Shown here piece after piece: positions 1 through 11,384 of a stretch of 64,000 nucleotides of DNA. The translations under genes and the position numbers were made by a program. This stretch comes from Tetrastigma voinierianum. Its lineage: Eukaryota; Streptophyta; Magnoliopsida; Vitales; Vitaceae. How positions within the stretch are numbered: the stretch's first letter is position 1; every line of letters starts with the position of its first letter. Below the pieces are notes generated by a model, which did not search any database, was not told the origin of the DNA, and saw only the letters and a program-made list of their open reading frames with translations. The stretch is from positions 1 to 64,000 of the forward strand of contig JAEQBH010004655.1 in the NCBI GenBank assembly GCA_016808115.1, in the 5' to 3' direction.

Positions 1-905
1 ATGAAGTGAGATGACTTGGTCAATCTATTCACTACGACCATATCGAGTCACGCTTTCTCCCGTCAATGCAAACCCAACCACAAATCCATGGTTATTCTGG
101 CCCCATCACTCCCGCATTCGCAGGCCGCAATAATCCAGCGAAACTTGATGCTCCTCGGCTTTACTTTGACACACCCAAACACTTGGTTACAAACTCGATA
201 TCGTCTCTTTTCATTCCGTACTCACCAAATGACATTTTCAGTCTGATACATCTACAATACTCGGAGCAAGAAAAGATCCATTATGCCTCATCAAGTATGG
301 CTTTTTAATTCATAATCATTGGGCACATTTTGGCCCCGTCCTTATAAGTAATACAAGTGCGATCTATCTTCCTTTACTACAAACTTGGTTTCCTTACCAT
401 CTCCAATCGCTTTGATATGGCGTAAATTTTCTCATCTTTTCTTTAGCCTCTAGCACTTTGATTCAACAAATCTCGGGTCTTGCTATCAATTCGCTACTAC
501 TAATTATCGCCCTGATAATGACAATGTAAGTGATTCAATGCTCAAGCATCTAATTAATTACATTGGCCTCTTCCGTGATAATCAATCACACAACATATAA
601 TCTTTATCAATTCCATCCATCTCCTGCTTGTCTCAAGTTAAGCTCTAGAGGGCAAATACTAAGACTCTTATGATCGGGTGTAAATGAAACACTTTTTCTC
701 CATACAAATAATGTCTCCAATTTTCAACGTTACAAATACAATTAAGGCCAATTCCAAATCATGCGCTGCAGTTCTTTTCACAGGGTTTCAATTGTCTCAA
801 GCATAGGCTACCACTTTACCCTCTGCATTAGACACTCCAAGTCCATTTAGTGAACCATCACTAAAGATTACATATCTTTACTCACAGGTCAAATTTGAGT
901 TAGCA
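1..905 (-). pseudogene. pol: E1 integrase (5' part) and RNase H, degenerate
   Basis: RNase H lies at about 540-905 on the minus strand. A run reading SDGSLNGLG, then GKVVAYA, then HDLELA and RHYLYGE matches the RNase H of Ty3/gypsy elements in order and spacing, with several stops between the pieces. It is followed by LTLSLSGR, the usual end of that domain. Positions 1-500 hold remnants of integrase, including a piece similar to the conserved segment after the zinc-binding region (HQVSLDYCGLRMRE) and one similar to the first part of the catalytic core. The rest of the integrase is outside the window. No long frame is open, so this is a relic. Confidence 0.7.
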
Positions 906-1865
906 CCTAGGCCTTGGTTAAGAATGCTTTTAGCTTTTCAAAACTTCTTTGACATTTTTCACTCCATTCAAACTTTACATTTTTCTGGAGCAATCTCGTC
1001 ATCGGGGCTGCAATCATAGAAAACCCCTTAACAAATATTTTGTAGTAACCTTCTAGTCCCAGGAAACTACGAATTTTTGTAACATTTCTTGGTGGTTTCC
1101 ATTGGACAACCACTTCTATTTTCTTTGGATCCACTTAGATTCCTTCTTTTGATACAATGTGCCCAAGAAAGGACACTTCATCTAAACCAAAACCTCACAT
1201 TCTGCTCGCCGCACAAATGCCTTTCTCAAAGTCTCTAACACTAATTCAAGCAGGTGTATGATTTTCCGATCTTTGAATACACAAGAATGTCGCTCTTATG
1301 AACACCACGACAACTCCGATCCAAATACGGTCGAAACACGATTCATTAGGTCCATGAAAGCCGCTGGAGCATTTTTCAAACCAAACGGCATTACAAGGAA
1401 CTCATAATGTCCATATCGCGTTCTAAACGCCGTCTTATGCACATCGGCATCTTTAATTTTCAACCGATATTCGCATCGCAAAGTCAATTCTCAAAAGATA
1501 CTTGCACCTTTCAATCGGTCGAACAAATCATCAATTATGTGTAACTGGTGGCTTATTTCACGTCAACGGTTCGCTGTTCATAATCAATACATAACAAGTG
1601 TTCCATCTTTCTTCTTAACAAAAAAAGCACGGAGCTCCCCATGGTGATACACTTGGTCGAATAAACCCTCTTTTTCTAGCGCCTTGCAACCCACTTTAAA
1701 TTTCAATACGAGCCATTCTTTATACCTGTATCGGATGCCGATGTGGCACCTAGTACAACATCGATAGCAAACTCAATCTCCCTCTATGGAGGCAATCCTG
1801 GTAACTCTTCCGAAAACACATCCGGAAAGTCACTAACGGTGTGGATATTTCTCCTGATACTAGGG
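905..1865 (-). pseudogene. pol: E1 reverse transcriptase, degenerate
   Basis: Two open segments carry clear RT motifs. 1296-1487 contains RTRYGHYEFLVMPFGLKNAP, the hallmark block before the catalytic loop. 907-1134 contains RSFLGLEGYYKIFVKGFS and MTRLLQKN, the thumb/connection segment before RNase H. Upstream pieces at about 1500-1700 read VKKKDGTL and IIDDLFDRLKGASIF. Near 1285-1310 the expected F-x-D-D catalytic motif is disrupted by a small insertion that shifts the frame, although LVYS-type sequence follows. RT copies the element RNA into DNA in the virus-like particle; this copy cannot do so. Confidence 0.85.
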
Positions 1866-2420
1866 CCTCTCAGCCTGATACCGTATCAATCACATAAGCC
1901 AAGTAGGCTTCACATCTTTTCCACACCATTTTTCTCGCAGTGGTTGCGGATATTACATTAGAGAGGTGATTCGACCTCTCGCCGATGAAAATAACCTCAT
2001 CGTCATTCGGTGTCCTTGAGGTAACTCTTTCATTTCTCCCACAATCGACCATCACTCTGGCAGTCAGACTACCACCATCCCCCAATATCACGTCAAATTC
2101 CTCCCCAAGGATAACTCTATCAAGTCTCCATAAATTCATTCTCTTATTCCGATAGGGACACCCTATATACTTTATTCATTAAATAATACTATGTCCGAAA
2201 TGGTTCATCACCAAGATGTCATACTGCTTCACTCCCGCACTTCTGTTAGTAAGGTCAAGACACACATATGAATGGTTGACCTTCGGGTCTATCAATGCGG
2301 CCGCACAATATATCAAAGATAGTGTAATTACCGACTATCACATCCACGCCGGTATCTTCCATCGCCATTGCATACAAAGCCTCGGCCCGCCGCCCGCCTA
2401 GCCACAAAAGTCTATGTCCC
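1866..2420 (-). pseudogene. pol: E1 retropepsin-type protease and linker, degenerate
   Basis: The minus strand around 2270-2310 reads ALIDPKVNHSYVC, aligning with the retropepsin active-site segment (normally D-x-G-A-x-H-S-F). The Gly-Ala pair is lost. The open frame 1870-2139 carries EFDVILGDG, then VMVDCGRNERVT and FIGERSNHLSNVISA, the protease C-terminal part and the protease-RT linker of Tekay-like elements. The catalytic Asp is visible but the glycine is not, so activity is not expected. Confidence 0.7.
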
Positions 2421-3531
2421 TATTCTCTAACACTCTAAGTGATGCAATACTTTTGGCCTCTTTTGAATCGGGATGAACATTGCCCTGGGCTTGGGGCACT
2501 ATGAAAGAACGTGCCCGAGTACACTCTCATATTTTGTGCTCCATGGATCCACAACCCAAGCAAGCACTAGTCAATCTCCAACAATCTCCCTTGTGCTTTC
2601 TTCCACAATGGGAACAACGAGGAACTGCCTCGGTCTCCTCTGCGAGGCACCTCCTTGTGCATCAGAATCGATCGACATACTCAAGAGAGAATAGTCTCTA
2701 CCGTGACCAGTTAGGTCGCCTTTGGGCCCCGTGGGTCCCTTGAACCTCTGACTTTGTTGTTGGATTTGCAGCACTCTTGACTCCGACCGAGATTTTCTTC
2801 CTGGCTCTTCATCTTTTCTTTCATTTCTTACTCATTCCACATTTAGAGCACATGTTGTGATTTCGAGAAATCATCATGGCAAAATCATGATATACCCAAA
2901 TGGTCCATTAGGCCGTTCGAATCCACGGCACTTCTCTCTTTGCTCACTAGCATCTGGGAGCATCTGCTCAACCGTGTAAATTCTCTCAAATACTCTACCA
3001 CACTTGATCGGGCTTTGTTTCAAATTATGAAACCCCTGGCCGATATCATTTAAATAGATGCGGTACTCCACATAATGCTTTTGAACTCATCCAAGAACCT
3101 CCATGTGACTCTCTCCTGGCAGCTGTCCCGGTCACCTTAAACTCCACCACCCGATAAGCCCCATCCCCAGCAATGAGGCTCGCATTATCTCCAATTTCTC
3201 TTCGCTATGCAATGTGCATTTGGTACGCTATCGCTCTTGCCTTCAAGCCACCTTTCCATTATTAGAAGGGCCTTCCACCCCTTCTTTCCCGTAAAATCTA
3301 CCTGAGCACCTGTAATTCTTTCAATGGCTGATCGTGAGTAATCATAATAAGCTGTCTCTAGCCTTGTGTGCTCCTTCCAGTTAATCGTCGAGGATACCCA
3401 TAGTACTCTACTACTTGTTCTGCTTCATCTACAGTGGAGCATGATGCCTCATTCCACCTACCACATTAGCAAGACCTATCGCACGATTTCCTCGAGTCAC
3501 CCTCGACCATAGGTAACACCGAACCATCCAT
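2421..3531 (-). pseudogene. gag: E1 gag with zinc knuckles, degenerate
   Basis: A likely ATG start is at 3529-3531 (minus), about 125 bp downstream of the primer-site-like sequence. The segment at 2874-3071 reads FERIYTVEQMLPDASEQREK then CRGFERPNG, matching the retrotransposon gag domain that precedes the nucleic-acid-binding tail. Between about 2500 and 2620 are two cysteine knuckles, CGRKHKGDC and CLGCGSMEHKMREC, the second a full C-x2-C-x4-H-x4-C. The tail between them and the gag domain is Gln/Gly/Arg-rich. Gag packages the element RNA; this copy is frameshifted in several places. Confidence 0.75.
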
Positions 3532-3654
3532 GATTACCTATTAAGATCCACAGATTCAAGGCGTAGTCATATCATCCCTTTTTATGCAAATGCAATGTAT
3601 GTCAAATACCATTTTCAAAATCGCTTAGTGGCCCTCTAGAAACGCCACCCCAGT

Positions 3655-3667
3655 TTTGATACCACTA
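3655..3667 (-). other. E1 primer binding site, degenerate
   Basis: The minus strand reads GTGGTATCAAAAC, resembling TGGTATCAGAGC, the complement of initiator-Met tRNA used by plant chromoviruses. It lies about 115 bp from the sequence GGGTCGTGACA that looks like the 3' end of the LTR. That spacing is longer than usual, so either the LTR ends closer to the site or sequence was inserted. Confidence 0.5.
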
Positions 3668-4060
3668 AAGGCGACCGCGAGCCTCTGCTTCTTCAACTCA
3701 TCAGCTCCCAAACCGAAACCCCTGAGACGCCTCGCTTAATTTCTTTATTTTACATTTTTATTACATTTTATTTTTCAAAAGTGTCACGACCCAAATCCCT
3801 ATTCCCGGACCGGGTTATTTAATCCGAACTGGAGCCCTAGTTTATTTCTGATCGTGTAAGCCAATTATCTTATCAAAACATTTTCTTTAAGTTATTTCTT
3901 CTTAGTTGACGGTTGTACATTTTCAAATGGTAGCTCCACAAACATTTACATTTCATAAAATATAATTAAGCAATGAAGGCATCCTATGTCTTTCAAAATG
4001 ATATACAAACAAAACGCCAAAATTTGGCATTCTTTAAGATTTGAAAATTTATAGAGTTTA
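3668..4060 (-). repeat. E1 5' LTR fragment
   Basis: On the plus strand, TGTCACGACCC at 3782 is the reverse of an LTR end (GGGTCGTGACA) typical of plant gypsy elements. The sequence right of it is AT-rich and non-coding. At about 4060 it passes abruptly into sequence homologous to ~46840 (family alpha), so most of the LTR is missing. No second copy is present in the window to fix the borders. Confidence 0.45.
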
Positions 4061-4069
4061 TCACCCTGT

Positions 4070-5010
4070 TCTCAGTCTAAACATAAAAAGTTCCCTTCTC
4101 GATGTGCTCGGGATCTTCTTCTTTTCTTGGATCCGCAACCGGCAAGTGTCCCTCTGCCTCGCATTCTCATTTTCTTTGCATATGCTTCATTATAACCCCC
4201 TTTTTCTTTGATTCCTGCGGCCTCTTGCTTACTCCCGCTTGTTAGTGGAACCTGGGGCACTCTTCTTCTTCTTCCCAAGTCTTTCACACCACTCAAACAT
4301 AGCTTCAGATAGTTGTCGGGTGAGGGATCAAACCCCTTTTATTCCCTCTTCATGGTATCTCATTATTGAGTTCACTATCGCCTCCAAAGATAAGCTTGTA
4401 CTCCTTTCAAGATGGCATAGAGAAATATTTGCTTTTGTTCTTACCGTGCATATGTGCTTGGTCGGAAATCCATAACAGGCTGAAATAAAACCACATACCT
4501 TGCCTCTTCACAACTGCTTATGGCCTTTGCTCTCCCCTTCCTTAACCCCATTTCACTTTTTACCGTCTGTCAACTTTCTTGCACCTTCTCATGGTTAGGT
4601 TGCTCCATTATCTTCTTGTATTTGAGCCATGTTTCCTTGCCCTACCATTCGTACATTTCCCTATTGATGGTTTTTTCTCCATACGACACCCAAACTCCTC
4701 TCGACATAAACAAACAGTTATCCTTTCTCCCCACTAGGGTCGAGTAGAATTCAACCATCAGCCAAGCAGATTCACTTTTTGATGTTTGCTAAGTTTCCCA
4801 ACCCTTTGTTCTATTAGTTCCTTGAAAGTGGGACATGGGTCAATAAACCTCTTTCTCCGACAAAACCCTTACCAGCATAGTACTTTCCATATGGAGAAAG
4901 CTTCTTCCGATACTGAATTCGCTTCTCCTCTCCTTCGTTGCTGTCTTTTCCCCTTTTCTTCATACTAAGGTTTGAAATCGGTTGAACTTCTCGGTTGTTC
5001 CGACTCACAC
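4070..5010 (-). pseudogene. E2 third ORF (Athila env-like / plant transposon protein-like), degenerate
   Basis: It lies 3' of integrase on the minus strand, where Athila elements carry their 'env-like' ORF. The frame at 4814-5008 contains KLSPYGKYYAGKGFVGERG. Near 4660-4760 a neighbouring frame reads LMVEFYSTLVGRKDNCLFMS followed by RGVWVSYGEKTIN, which resembles the EFY...VRG...V...IN signature of the family annotated as putative plant transposon protein (Pfam PF20167, recalled rather than searched). The C-terminal frame at 4072-4296 is Lys/Arg-rich. Its role is unknown. E6 has a better preserved counterpart at 46840-47950. Membership is inferred from motif spacing only. Confidence 0.55.
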
Positions 5011-6090
5011 TCCTCCCCTGGCTGGTTCCTCACGAATCCTCCTTCTGGCCGAGCATATTCTTCCATCGATATCGCCTCAAAATTCTTGTGTGATCAGGCT
5101 CACTGTCCGCCGTGTTTCGAGAAACAAGAACGCAGAAGATTGATCTGCAGTCAAAATAATGAAAGTCCAGAGCAAAATAAGACAAATAGTTGTATTTACT
5201 CATGTTACAGACAGGTGTAGTTTCAATAACAAAATTTCAATTCCTTATTGTGGACTCTTTATTACTTCATTTATTTGTGCTTGTCGCGACTTAAATGTCA
5301 GTCAGAACAGGCGTCGGTTATTAAATTGTATAAATTTAAAAGTTGCCCACTGCAAACTTTTCTATACCCGCTGACTTTATGTTCATTTATTCACATAAGC
5401 AAGTTCTCAGGAGGACACTTATCAATGTGTTGCGACATCCGTGATTTCTACCCCCTCGTCAATAAGTAATTTCCCATGACATAAACAGTCGTCGCGACCT
5501 CACCGGGTCGCACATAACTTCTTTGGTCGACCGCGGCCCTGTTCTTCCTTCAAGATTTACTAAGTTACTTATTTCGTCGCGACATAAAATCTGGTCGCGA
5601 CTTTAGTCCGCACTTTTCCTAAATTTGATGATCGCATGTTTTTCTTTCCTTATTAATCAAACATTCTTAGCATCCATTAAATCATTCCCACATGCATTCA
5701 AACATGTATTCTATTCAATTTTCGCGTAATTCTATGTAGGGATAAGAGTACTCCCTTTTCGTCGCTTTCCAAAGAAGTGTTGGAGCCGCCCCGGGAGTTT
5801 GTCTCCTTCTCACTCAGCCATTCGCTTGCATCGATTACTAACAATTTCAAAAAGGATTAAATTGATCAAATACTAACTCAGCAACTCCTACCAAATCATG
5901 ACTAGAACTAAAAATTCAAAACGAGTAATTAAAAAATTTTCAAAGTCTATATAAAGAAGCAAAATTTATATGGGTCGCTCCCACGTAGCCGGCCTGCTTT
6001 GCAGTCCTTAGTCGGACTCACTGCTTTAAGCATTCTCTCCTTGGCTCACCGCTTGAAGTTCTTCCTTTTCTCTTCTCCCTACCGAGATAG
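5010..6090. repeat. E2 non-coding spacer between ORF3 and integrase, with TCGCGA motifs
   Basis: No gene is supported here. The stretch 5283-5610 carries repeated TCGCGAC and related sites in an otherwise AT-rich background. The matching part of E6 is at about 48050-48480, so the motif cluster belongs to the element. From about 5750 the sequence resembles E6 at 48640-48900. Confidence 0.6.
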
Positions 6091-7430
6091 TGCTTCGCCT
6101 TTGACCATTAACTCCTGAAATTTTCCCCAGCGACGGGCTCCGAGTGTTATCGTCCAAAGGTAGTACTTGACACCACCGTATATGGTCCACTCCATTTTCA
6201 TTTCAACTTCCCAGAAATACCTTAACTGAATTAATACTGTAACTCGATCCCCCTCGCTCCAACTCTTTCCTCGTAACCTTGATCATGTCATTTCTTGTCT
6301 TTGTCCTTGTATATTCTAGCATTATCATAGGCTTCTGCTTCTCGCCTCTCTTAGTTCATTCAATTGGAGCACCCTCTTCCTTTCGCAATTTTGAAATCGT
6401 TCGGGCCTTTCTCACGGGTCCACATGGCTTTATTCCAGCCTCAAGAGTGGGAGGTGACATGGTTTGCCAAAGACCACTCTGATGGGGACATCCCAATGGA
6501 GTTTTGAATGCACTGTAAGCCCAAAGTGCAAAGATCGAAGGTCTGGAAGACCAATCTTTCCCGCTTGAACTTGCGCCTTTCAGATCCTTTTAATCTCCCT
6601 ATTGGAAATTTCGCTTTGGTCCATTAGTCTCCTGGGGGGTGACACGCTAGGCTATTATATGTTTGATCCCATGCTCCCGTCATGAGTTTTGCAAATATTT
6701 TGCTTGGCAAAAGGGCTTCCGCCACCTACGCATAGTCCCGGGTATTCGAATCTACTAAAAATGTTCTTCAAGAAGAAACCCACAACTCGTGTTAGCGCCA
6801 TTCCACCTAACAAGCATTGCTTCACCCATTCGAAACATAACTAATGCTAGTAGTATATACAAAGTCAAGGCAGCGGTGGGCGGGTCCCATAAAAATTCAT
6901 CCCCATACATCAAAATTTGCACCACCAATATGCCTCGTAGGGCATTTCCATTTCACTCCAGCTGATATTTCCAATCTTACATCTATCACATATCGACCCA
7001 TTCTAAGCATGTACCTCCGAAGATAAGGTCAATAAAATCCGACATTGGAGTACTTGTGAGCTGTTCTTTTTCTCCAGAAAATGTCCTCATGAGATGCATG
7101 GCATTCATCTTCACAATCTTGCATTGTTCACTGGCACACATCTTCTTATATAACATGTCGTAAGACTCCCTTTTGGGGCTACAGCTGGTCATCCCGCATG
7201 TAGTACCCGTCGTCAGGTCCCTGAGCTTTCTTTTTTCTGCTGGTAGTCAATTCCGGAGGAATTACTCCACAAGCCAGCAATTTCACTATACGCATACCAT
7301 GGAAGTTTGAATGACAATTGAAACAGCTGTCATCCTGGAAGTTCTCCATATCCTACTCTCCCCTCTTCTCATTGCTTCTTTATACCCCGACAAGTGGACG
7401 CCATCACATTGTCACAACCCTTCTTATCTT
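6090..7430 (-). pseudogene. pol: E2 integrase, degenerate
   Basis: The C-terminal part around 6100-6300 (minus) reads HDMIKVTRKELERG then SLGKFQELM in pieces. This is the segment that in Athila/Tat integrases follows the catalytic core and contacts DNA. The core would lie between about 6480 and 7330 but is badly shifted, and I could not place all three catalytic acidic residues. Assignment is strengthened by collinearity with E6, where a core motif is clear (49534-49830). It would insert the DNA copy into the genome; this copy is inactive. Confidence 0.65.
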
Positions 7431-7860
7431 TAATTACCAGATCAAACTCTTGTAGTAACAACACTCACCTTATCGGGCCTTGGTTTGGCTTCCCTTTTTC
7501 GACATCGATATTTGATTGTCGCATGGTCGTACAGGAATCTATAATATAGATCCCCAAAAATGTATGTCGACTTCTCACAAGCAAAAACTATGGCTAGCAC
7601 TTTTCTGCTTCAGTAGTTGGAATAGTTTTCTCGGTCACAGCGTTCTGTCAGCATAGTATATGGCTCAATATCTTTTCTTTCTTTGCCCTCAATATAGCCC
7701 CATTGCGAATCATCGGCATCACATACACTCTAACTCCCATCCCATTCGTGCGCCCATGATCGCTGCTTGAACCAATGTGATCTTGATTTCTTCAAAGGGT
7801 CGGCCTATGAGTCATCAAAACTAAACTTGTGTCTTTCTCCGCACTTGCATAATGGTCCCC
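7430..7860 (-). pseudogene. pol: E2 RNase H, degenerate
   Basis: Minus-strand pieces around 7600-7760 resemble the Athila-type RNase H block (C-D-A-S-D ... Y-A-S-K-T-L ... T-T-E-K-E-L): fragments such as GAILRAKKEKILS and a Thr-Glu-Ala-Glu-Lys piece occur in the right order with frame changes. The neighbouring E6 segment (50400-50700) aligns with it. Function would be removal of template RNA during reverse transcription. Confidence 0.55.
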
Positions 7861-9130
7861 AGCTATTTTGAGAAGTCTTCTTTGATGAATCTCCCATAAT
7901 CCAAAGACGCCTCAAGAAACTCCCCTTATCCCTTTACCTGCTGTGGGTGGTGCAAGAGTCTTGATAATCGAAACCTTTGATTGGTCCAATTTTTAGTCTC
8001 CGTAGCGTAAATTTTATGACCAAGAATAATACCTTCGTTACCATAAAATGGCTTTTCCCGCTTAAGGCTAGTTGTTTGTCCCTTTCGTATCTTTGAAGTA
8101 ATCAAGCTTTCCAAGTTGTTTAGACAATGCCCTCTCAAAACTGGATCCATATAACGGTGAAGTCATCCATAAAAATCTCTATAACCTCCCTCAACCAAAT
8201 CGAGAACATAATATCATACACCTCCGAAAAGTAAAGCAAAGGTTATTATGACAATCCAAATGGCATCCTTCTCATGAAAAGGTGCCTATAAGCATGTGAA
8301 TGTGGTTTTCTCCGGTCCCCTCGTGCAATAGCAATCGACATAGCCGGAATACCCATCCAGTAAAACAAAATGAGGGTGTCCCGTTAATCACAAACATTTG
8401 ATCACCGAAAGGCAATAGGATTTGATCTTCCCGCCGCTACCGTGGTTCAAAGCCCGCAATCATACACTCCATCCCTACCACCTGTTTCCTATTAAATTAA
8501 TCTATTTTTCATTTCTGACTGCAAGAAACCATCTTCGGAACCACATGGACCAATAATCCATGATTGTTCCAGATTGTATATATGGAAAACCAATATTCAA
8601 CCATTTGAGCACTTCCTTTCTCTCGACTCACTTCTTTCACGACCTGTCTTCGCTCTTTGATGTTCAACAAGATGGTTTCAGGGCTTCTTAGTATTATTTT
8701 GTGCATGCATATTGGATCGGATCCGACACCCTTGAATTCATCTATGGACTAAGCAACGACCTCCGATACTTCAAAATTCTTTTTAGCAGCCTCGGTTTCA
8801 AAGATCACCAGCTCCAGAGATAATCAACGGGTTTACTCTTTGGTAGCTCCAAGTAAGCATACTCGTGATGACTGGCAACTCTTTTAAAACTAGCCCTTCT
8901 GCACTGGTCTCTTGATGAAATTCCTTCTCTTCATTATTGTCTCCATTTTCCATGCTATTTTGTTTAAGACTCAATACCTTTTCGGTAGAGTGCAAACTGA
9001 TGTGCGGAAAATCAAAATTAACACCTTCAAGATACTGGAAATTCATCTCATTTTCATTGATAGGAAGTTGAGCATTACAATCATAATAACAATCGAGTTG
9101 CTGAGATAGGACATCATCTACCAACTTGTA
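7860..9130 (-). pseudogene. pol: E2 reverse transcriptase with protease-RT linker, degenerate
   Basis: The catalytic motif FMDDF is intact on the minus strand at 8159-8173. The upstream linker is a 108-residue open stretch at 8798-9124, rich in acidic and Asn residues (LDCYYDCNAQLPINENEMNF), ending in EGLVLKELPV, which resembles the ELK-LP segment that precedes RT in Athila-type Pol. The palm-to-thumb part (7900-8100) is fragmented. The open linker next to a broken RT suggests point frameshifts rather than large deletion. Confidence 0.75.
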
Positions 9131-9399
9131 CTTGCTCCTCCTATCTCGTGTCTAAATTCTTCAAACTTTGGAGCATTGAGTCGTACCGCTTTCTCCAACC
9201 CGAGGAGCTTAGGAAACCTTCGCATATCTCATTAAAGTACCCAGCTAAGCAGGGAATTTCCGCTAGCAGCTACAGTAGGGACTTGTGAATCTTCTTCACA
9301 TTCAGGGATGATAAAGTCGACAGAAAAAACAAATTTCCAATCTTAATAAAGCACGTCTTCACGACTCCTTCAGTTTCGCCATTGTTCTATCTCACATTG

Positions 9400-9600
9400 T
9401 GTTAGTAACAAGAGGGGGCGGGAGTAGAGCTCCCCAAACTCTTACTCTTGCAACGTATAATGGCATTGCTTATATCAAGCACCCAGTCACAAAGAGCCAA
9501 TTTCAAATCCCTAATGGTGCAAGGAATTGTGAAACTCTCGGTCTTCATCTCTCTGGTACTCTTTTTTATCATCAGACTACAAGTGGCGCGATTCACTACT
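9400..9600 (-). pseudogene. pol: E2 retropepsin-type protease, frameshifted at its active site
   Basis: The frame at 9402-9596 reads ESFTIPCTIRDLKLALCD, the strand leading to the aspartic protease active site. Right after Asp the frame shifts, and the expected Ser/Leu-Gly-Ala is found only in another frame. E6 shows the undamaged version (LCDSGASINLMPL) at 52397-52441. This protease would release the Gag and Pol proteins; here it is destroyed. Confidence 0.75.
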
Positions 9601-9699
9601 CCTCCCTTCCCAAATCTTCTTGCTCAAAATTCTCTTTTAAATTTGGCATAAAGTGGCATTTGAGTTACCACTTCGTGAATAGTACGTTTATCTCAACTT

Positions 9700-11279
9700 C
9701 TTGAAAGTTTTTCAAAACTCGAACCCGCTTCCTCTTATCCCCTTGACTCTTGCGCCCCTGCGGAACGGGACCGGCAGCATAATAGAGTTTTCGGGCTTTC
9801 TCTTGCTTATTTCTTCTTTATTTCTCCTTCTTCCTTTCTTTCTCCGACTCAGCATTTTCTAGGCTTCCTTCTCCCTTGTTGCCTTCATCTTTCTCTGACT
9901 TTTCCTTCTCTAATTTTTTCCCCACTTCTCTCGAACACTACCACGCGCTTTTGATTTCTTTTTCTTCGTGTCACACGGAAAAGCATCTTTAATTTGATTC
10001 TGTGGTCGTGGCTAGTCATTCTATTTGTGTCTCTGTGTTCTCGAGAGAGGCATTGGTGGTCTTCAAAATTTGAGGAATTGGTATTTGGGCCTTAATTTAA
10101 CTTTTGTTCATGGAAGTTCAATGTTTTCTATTTTCCCCATGAATCGTAGCATCCTGGCTCTCAAAGGTCTCGAGCCTCGACCCCTCGATATTCATTTCGC
10201 CTCCCTCCCTGCCGCACTGCTAACCCCAGGAGCATACCCCCCTCAATAAAATTTTGCCCATGTCTGACAAGCAGGCTCCTCCACCAAGAGAAATTCTCAT
10301 GGTCTCTTAATGTTAGGTACTGGGCTGGTAGGGTTGGGGGCTAGGCTTGAAAATGATATGCTCTCGCTTCTCGTTCAAATAGTTAGCCTCCTTCCACTCC
10401 GCATAGGGAAACCTCTTCGCGCCCCTCGCATTATTATTTACTTTTCCTCTTCCACTGCTTCCTATCTCATTTGCAAAGTGCATTCTTTTATCCAACCGAT
10501 GCATCAATGCATCCAGCTTGGCCTCCATATGTATATATCTTGTTCAAATTTCAATCTATTCCATTTTAGCTCTACTGGCCGCTCCCGAGATTCGGGCTGA
10601 GCAGGTCTCATGTTGCACCTAGCAAGATCTCTCTATCACCGTCTCGCTTTTCCCCGCTTCTTCTTCTTTGAATGCTCCGACTGCAGTCGCATCTATTATA
10701 CCAGTATAATTCATGAGCAGAGGAAGAGAAGTCCATTTGTGTCTTCGTGTCTATCCCGTGCATGTGGACACTCTTCACAGCAGCCTCAGATTCCCTCCAA
10801 GCAAGGTGGCGACTCTCATCTTCCCCTTGTTTGAAAGTAGTAATTTCCCCTTTCTTTCAGAAGTGAGGTATGGAAGAAAGAATCTGCCCCGTGGTAAGCT
10901 TCCATCGCCTCTTTCCCATGTATTAATGCATCCATACGGTAGTGAGTCAAAACTAACATGCAAATGAGAGTCTCTTAAAGAGAATGGAAACAATCGCAGC
11001 CTGACACCAGCCCCACACCATTCTCAATTTAACTCCGTATTGGCCATTCCTCAAAAACCGTCCCAAGTGCTCATGGGATCTCTCGTAGGGGTGACCAGAA
11101 TTTTGGTTCATTGAACCATGGTGACTGGCCTGTTTGAGCTCAAAATTGTTAGCACTATCATCATCGCTCACCGAGCATTCATCTGATATCGGGCCCCGTA
11201 AGTCCTCCATAGTGTCTCGCTCTGAGGTACTCCTCGCTGCACCCGGCTGACTCCGCCTGGTCAATCTTCGTCCCGCCAT
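9700..11279 (-). pseudogene. gag: E2 gag, degenerate
   Basis: The start is ATG at 11277-11279 (minus), opening a 108-residue frame MAGRRLTRRSQPGAARSTSE that runs to 10953 and is basic, then acidic. A second open piece at 10313-10528 reads MEAKLDALMHRLDKRMHF and EWKEANYLNE, a coiled, charged segment like the C-terminal part of Athila Gag. I see no convincing zinc knuckle. Pyrimidine-rich tracts at 9780-9960 on the plus strand would encode a Lys/Glu-rich tail. The start lies about 80 bp from the degraded primer site, as expected. Confidence 0.6.
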
Positions 11280-11354
11280 CTCTCGGCTATTTCTTCACTC
11301 TTAACCTTTCTAGTCCCTCTAAGTGTTCTTCATTCTATGTCTAGTGGCACACTA

Positions 11355-11380
11355 CTCTCCCCGCCCGTATGAATTAACTC
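11355..11380 (-). other. E2 primer binding site region, degraded
   Basis: The minus strand here reads approximately TACGGGCGGGGAGAG then GTGTGCCACTAG. It lines up with the better preserved site of E7 (GGCGCCGTTAGGGGG then TGGTGCC) complementary to Asp tRNA. Only the second half is recognisable, so the exact border with the LTR is uncertain. Confidence 0.35.
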
Positions 11381-11384
11381 GAAA

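Larger units (their letters stand above)
1..4060 (-). mobile_element. E1: truncated Ty3/gypsy chromovirus (Tekay-like)
   Basis: Read on the minus strand from right to left, this holds a piece of 5' LTR, a primer-site-like sequence, gag with zinc knuckles, protease, reverse transcriptase, RNase H and the start of integrase. The order PR-RT-RH-IN is that of Ty3/gypsy, and the motif wording is closest to plant Tekay/Del chromoviruses. The chromodomain itself would lie beyond the left edge and is not seen. The coding strand is interrupted by many stops and frameshifts. On the right, its LTR is replaced near position 4060 by sequence of E2. Confidence 0.85.

Noticed and set aside
2920..2940. GTTCGAATCC, resembling a tRNA T-loop
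   Set aside because: No acceptor or anticodon stem can be drawn around it, and it lies in the E1 gag pseudogene.
10953..11279. Possible host gene starting MAGRRLTRRS
   Set aside because: Its position just after the LTR and degraded primer site, and collinearity with gag pieces downstream, make it the start of E2 gag.
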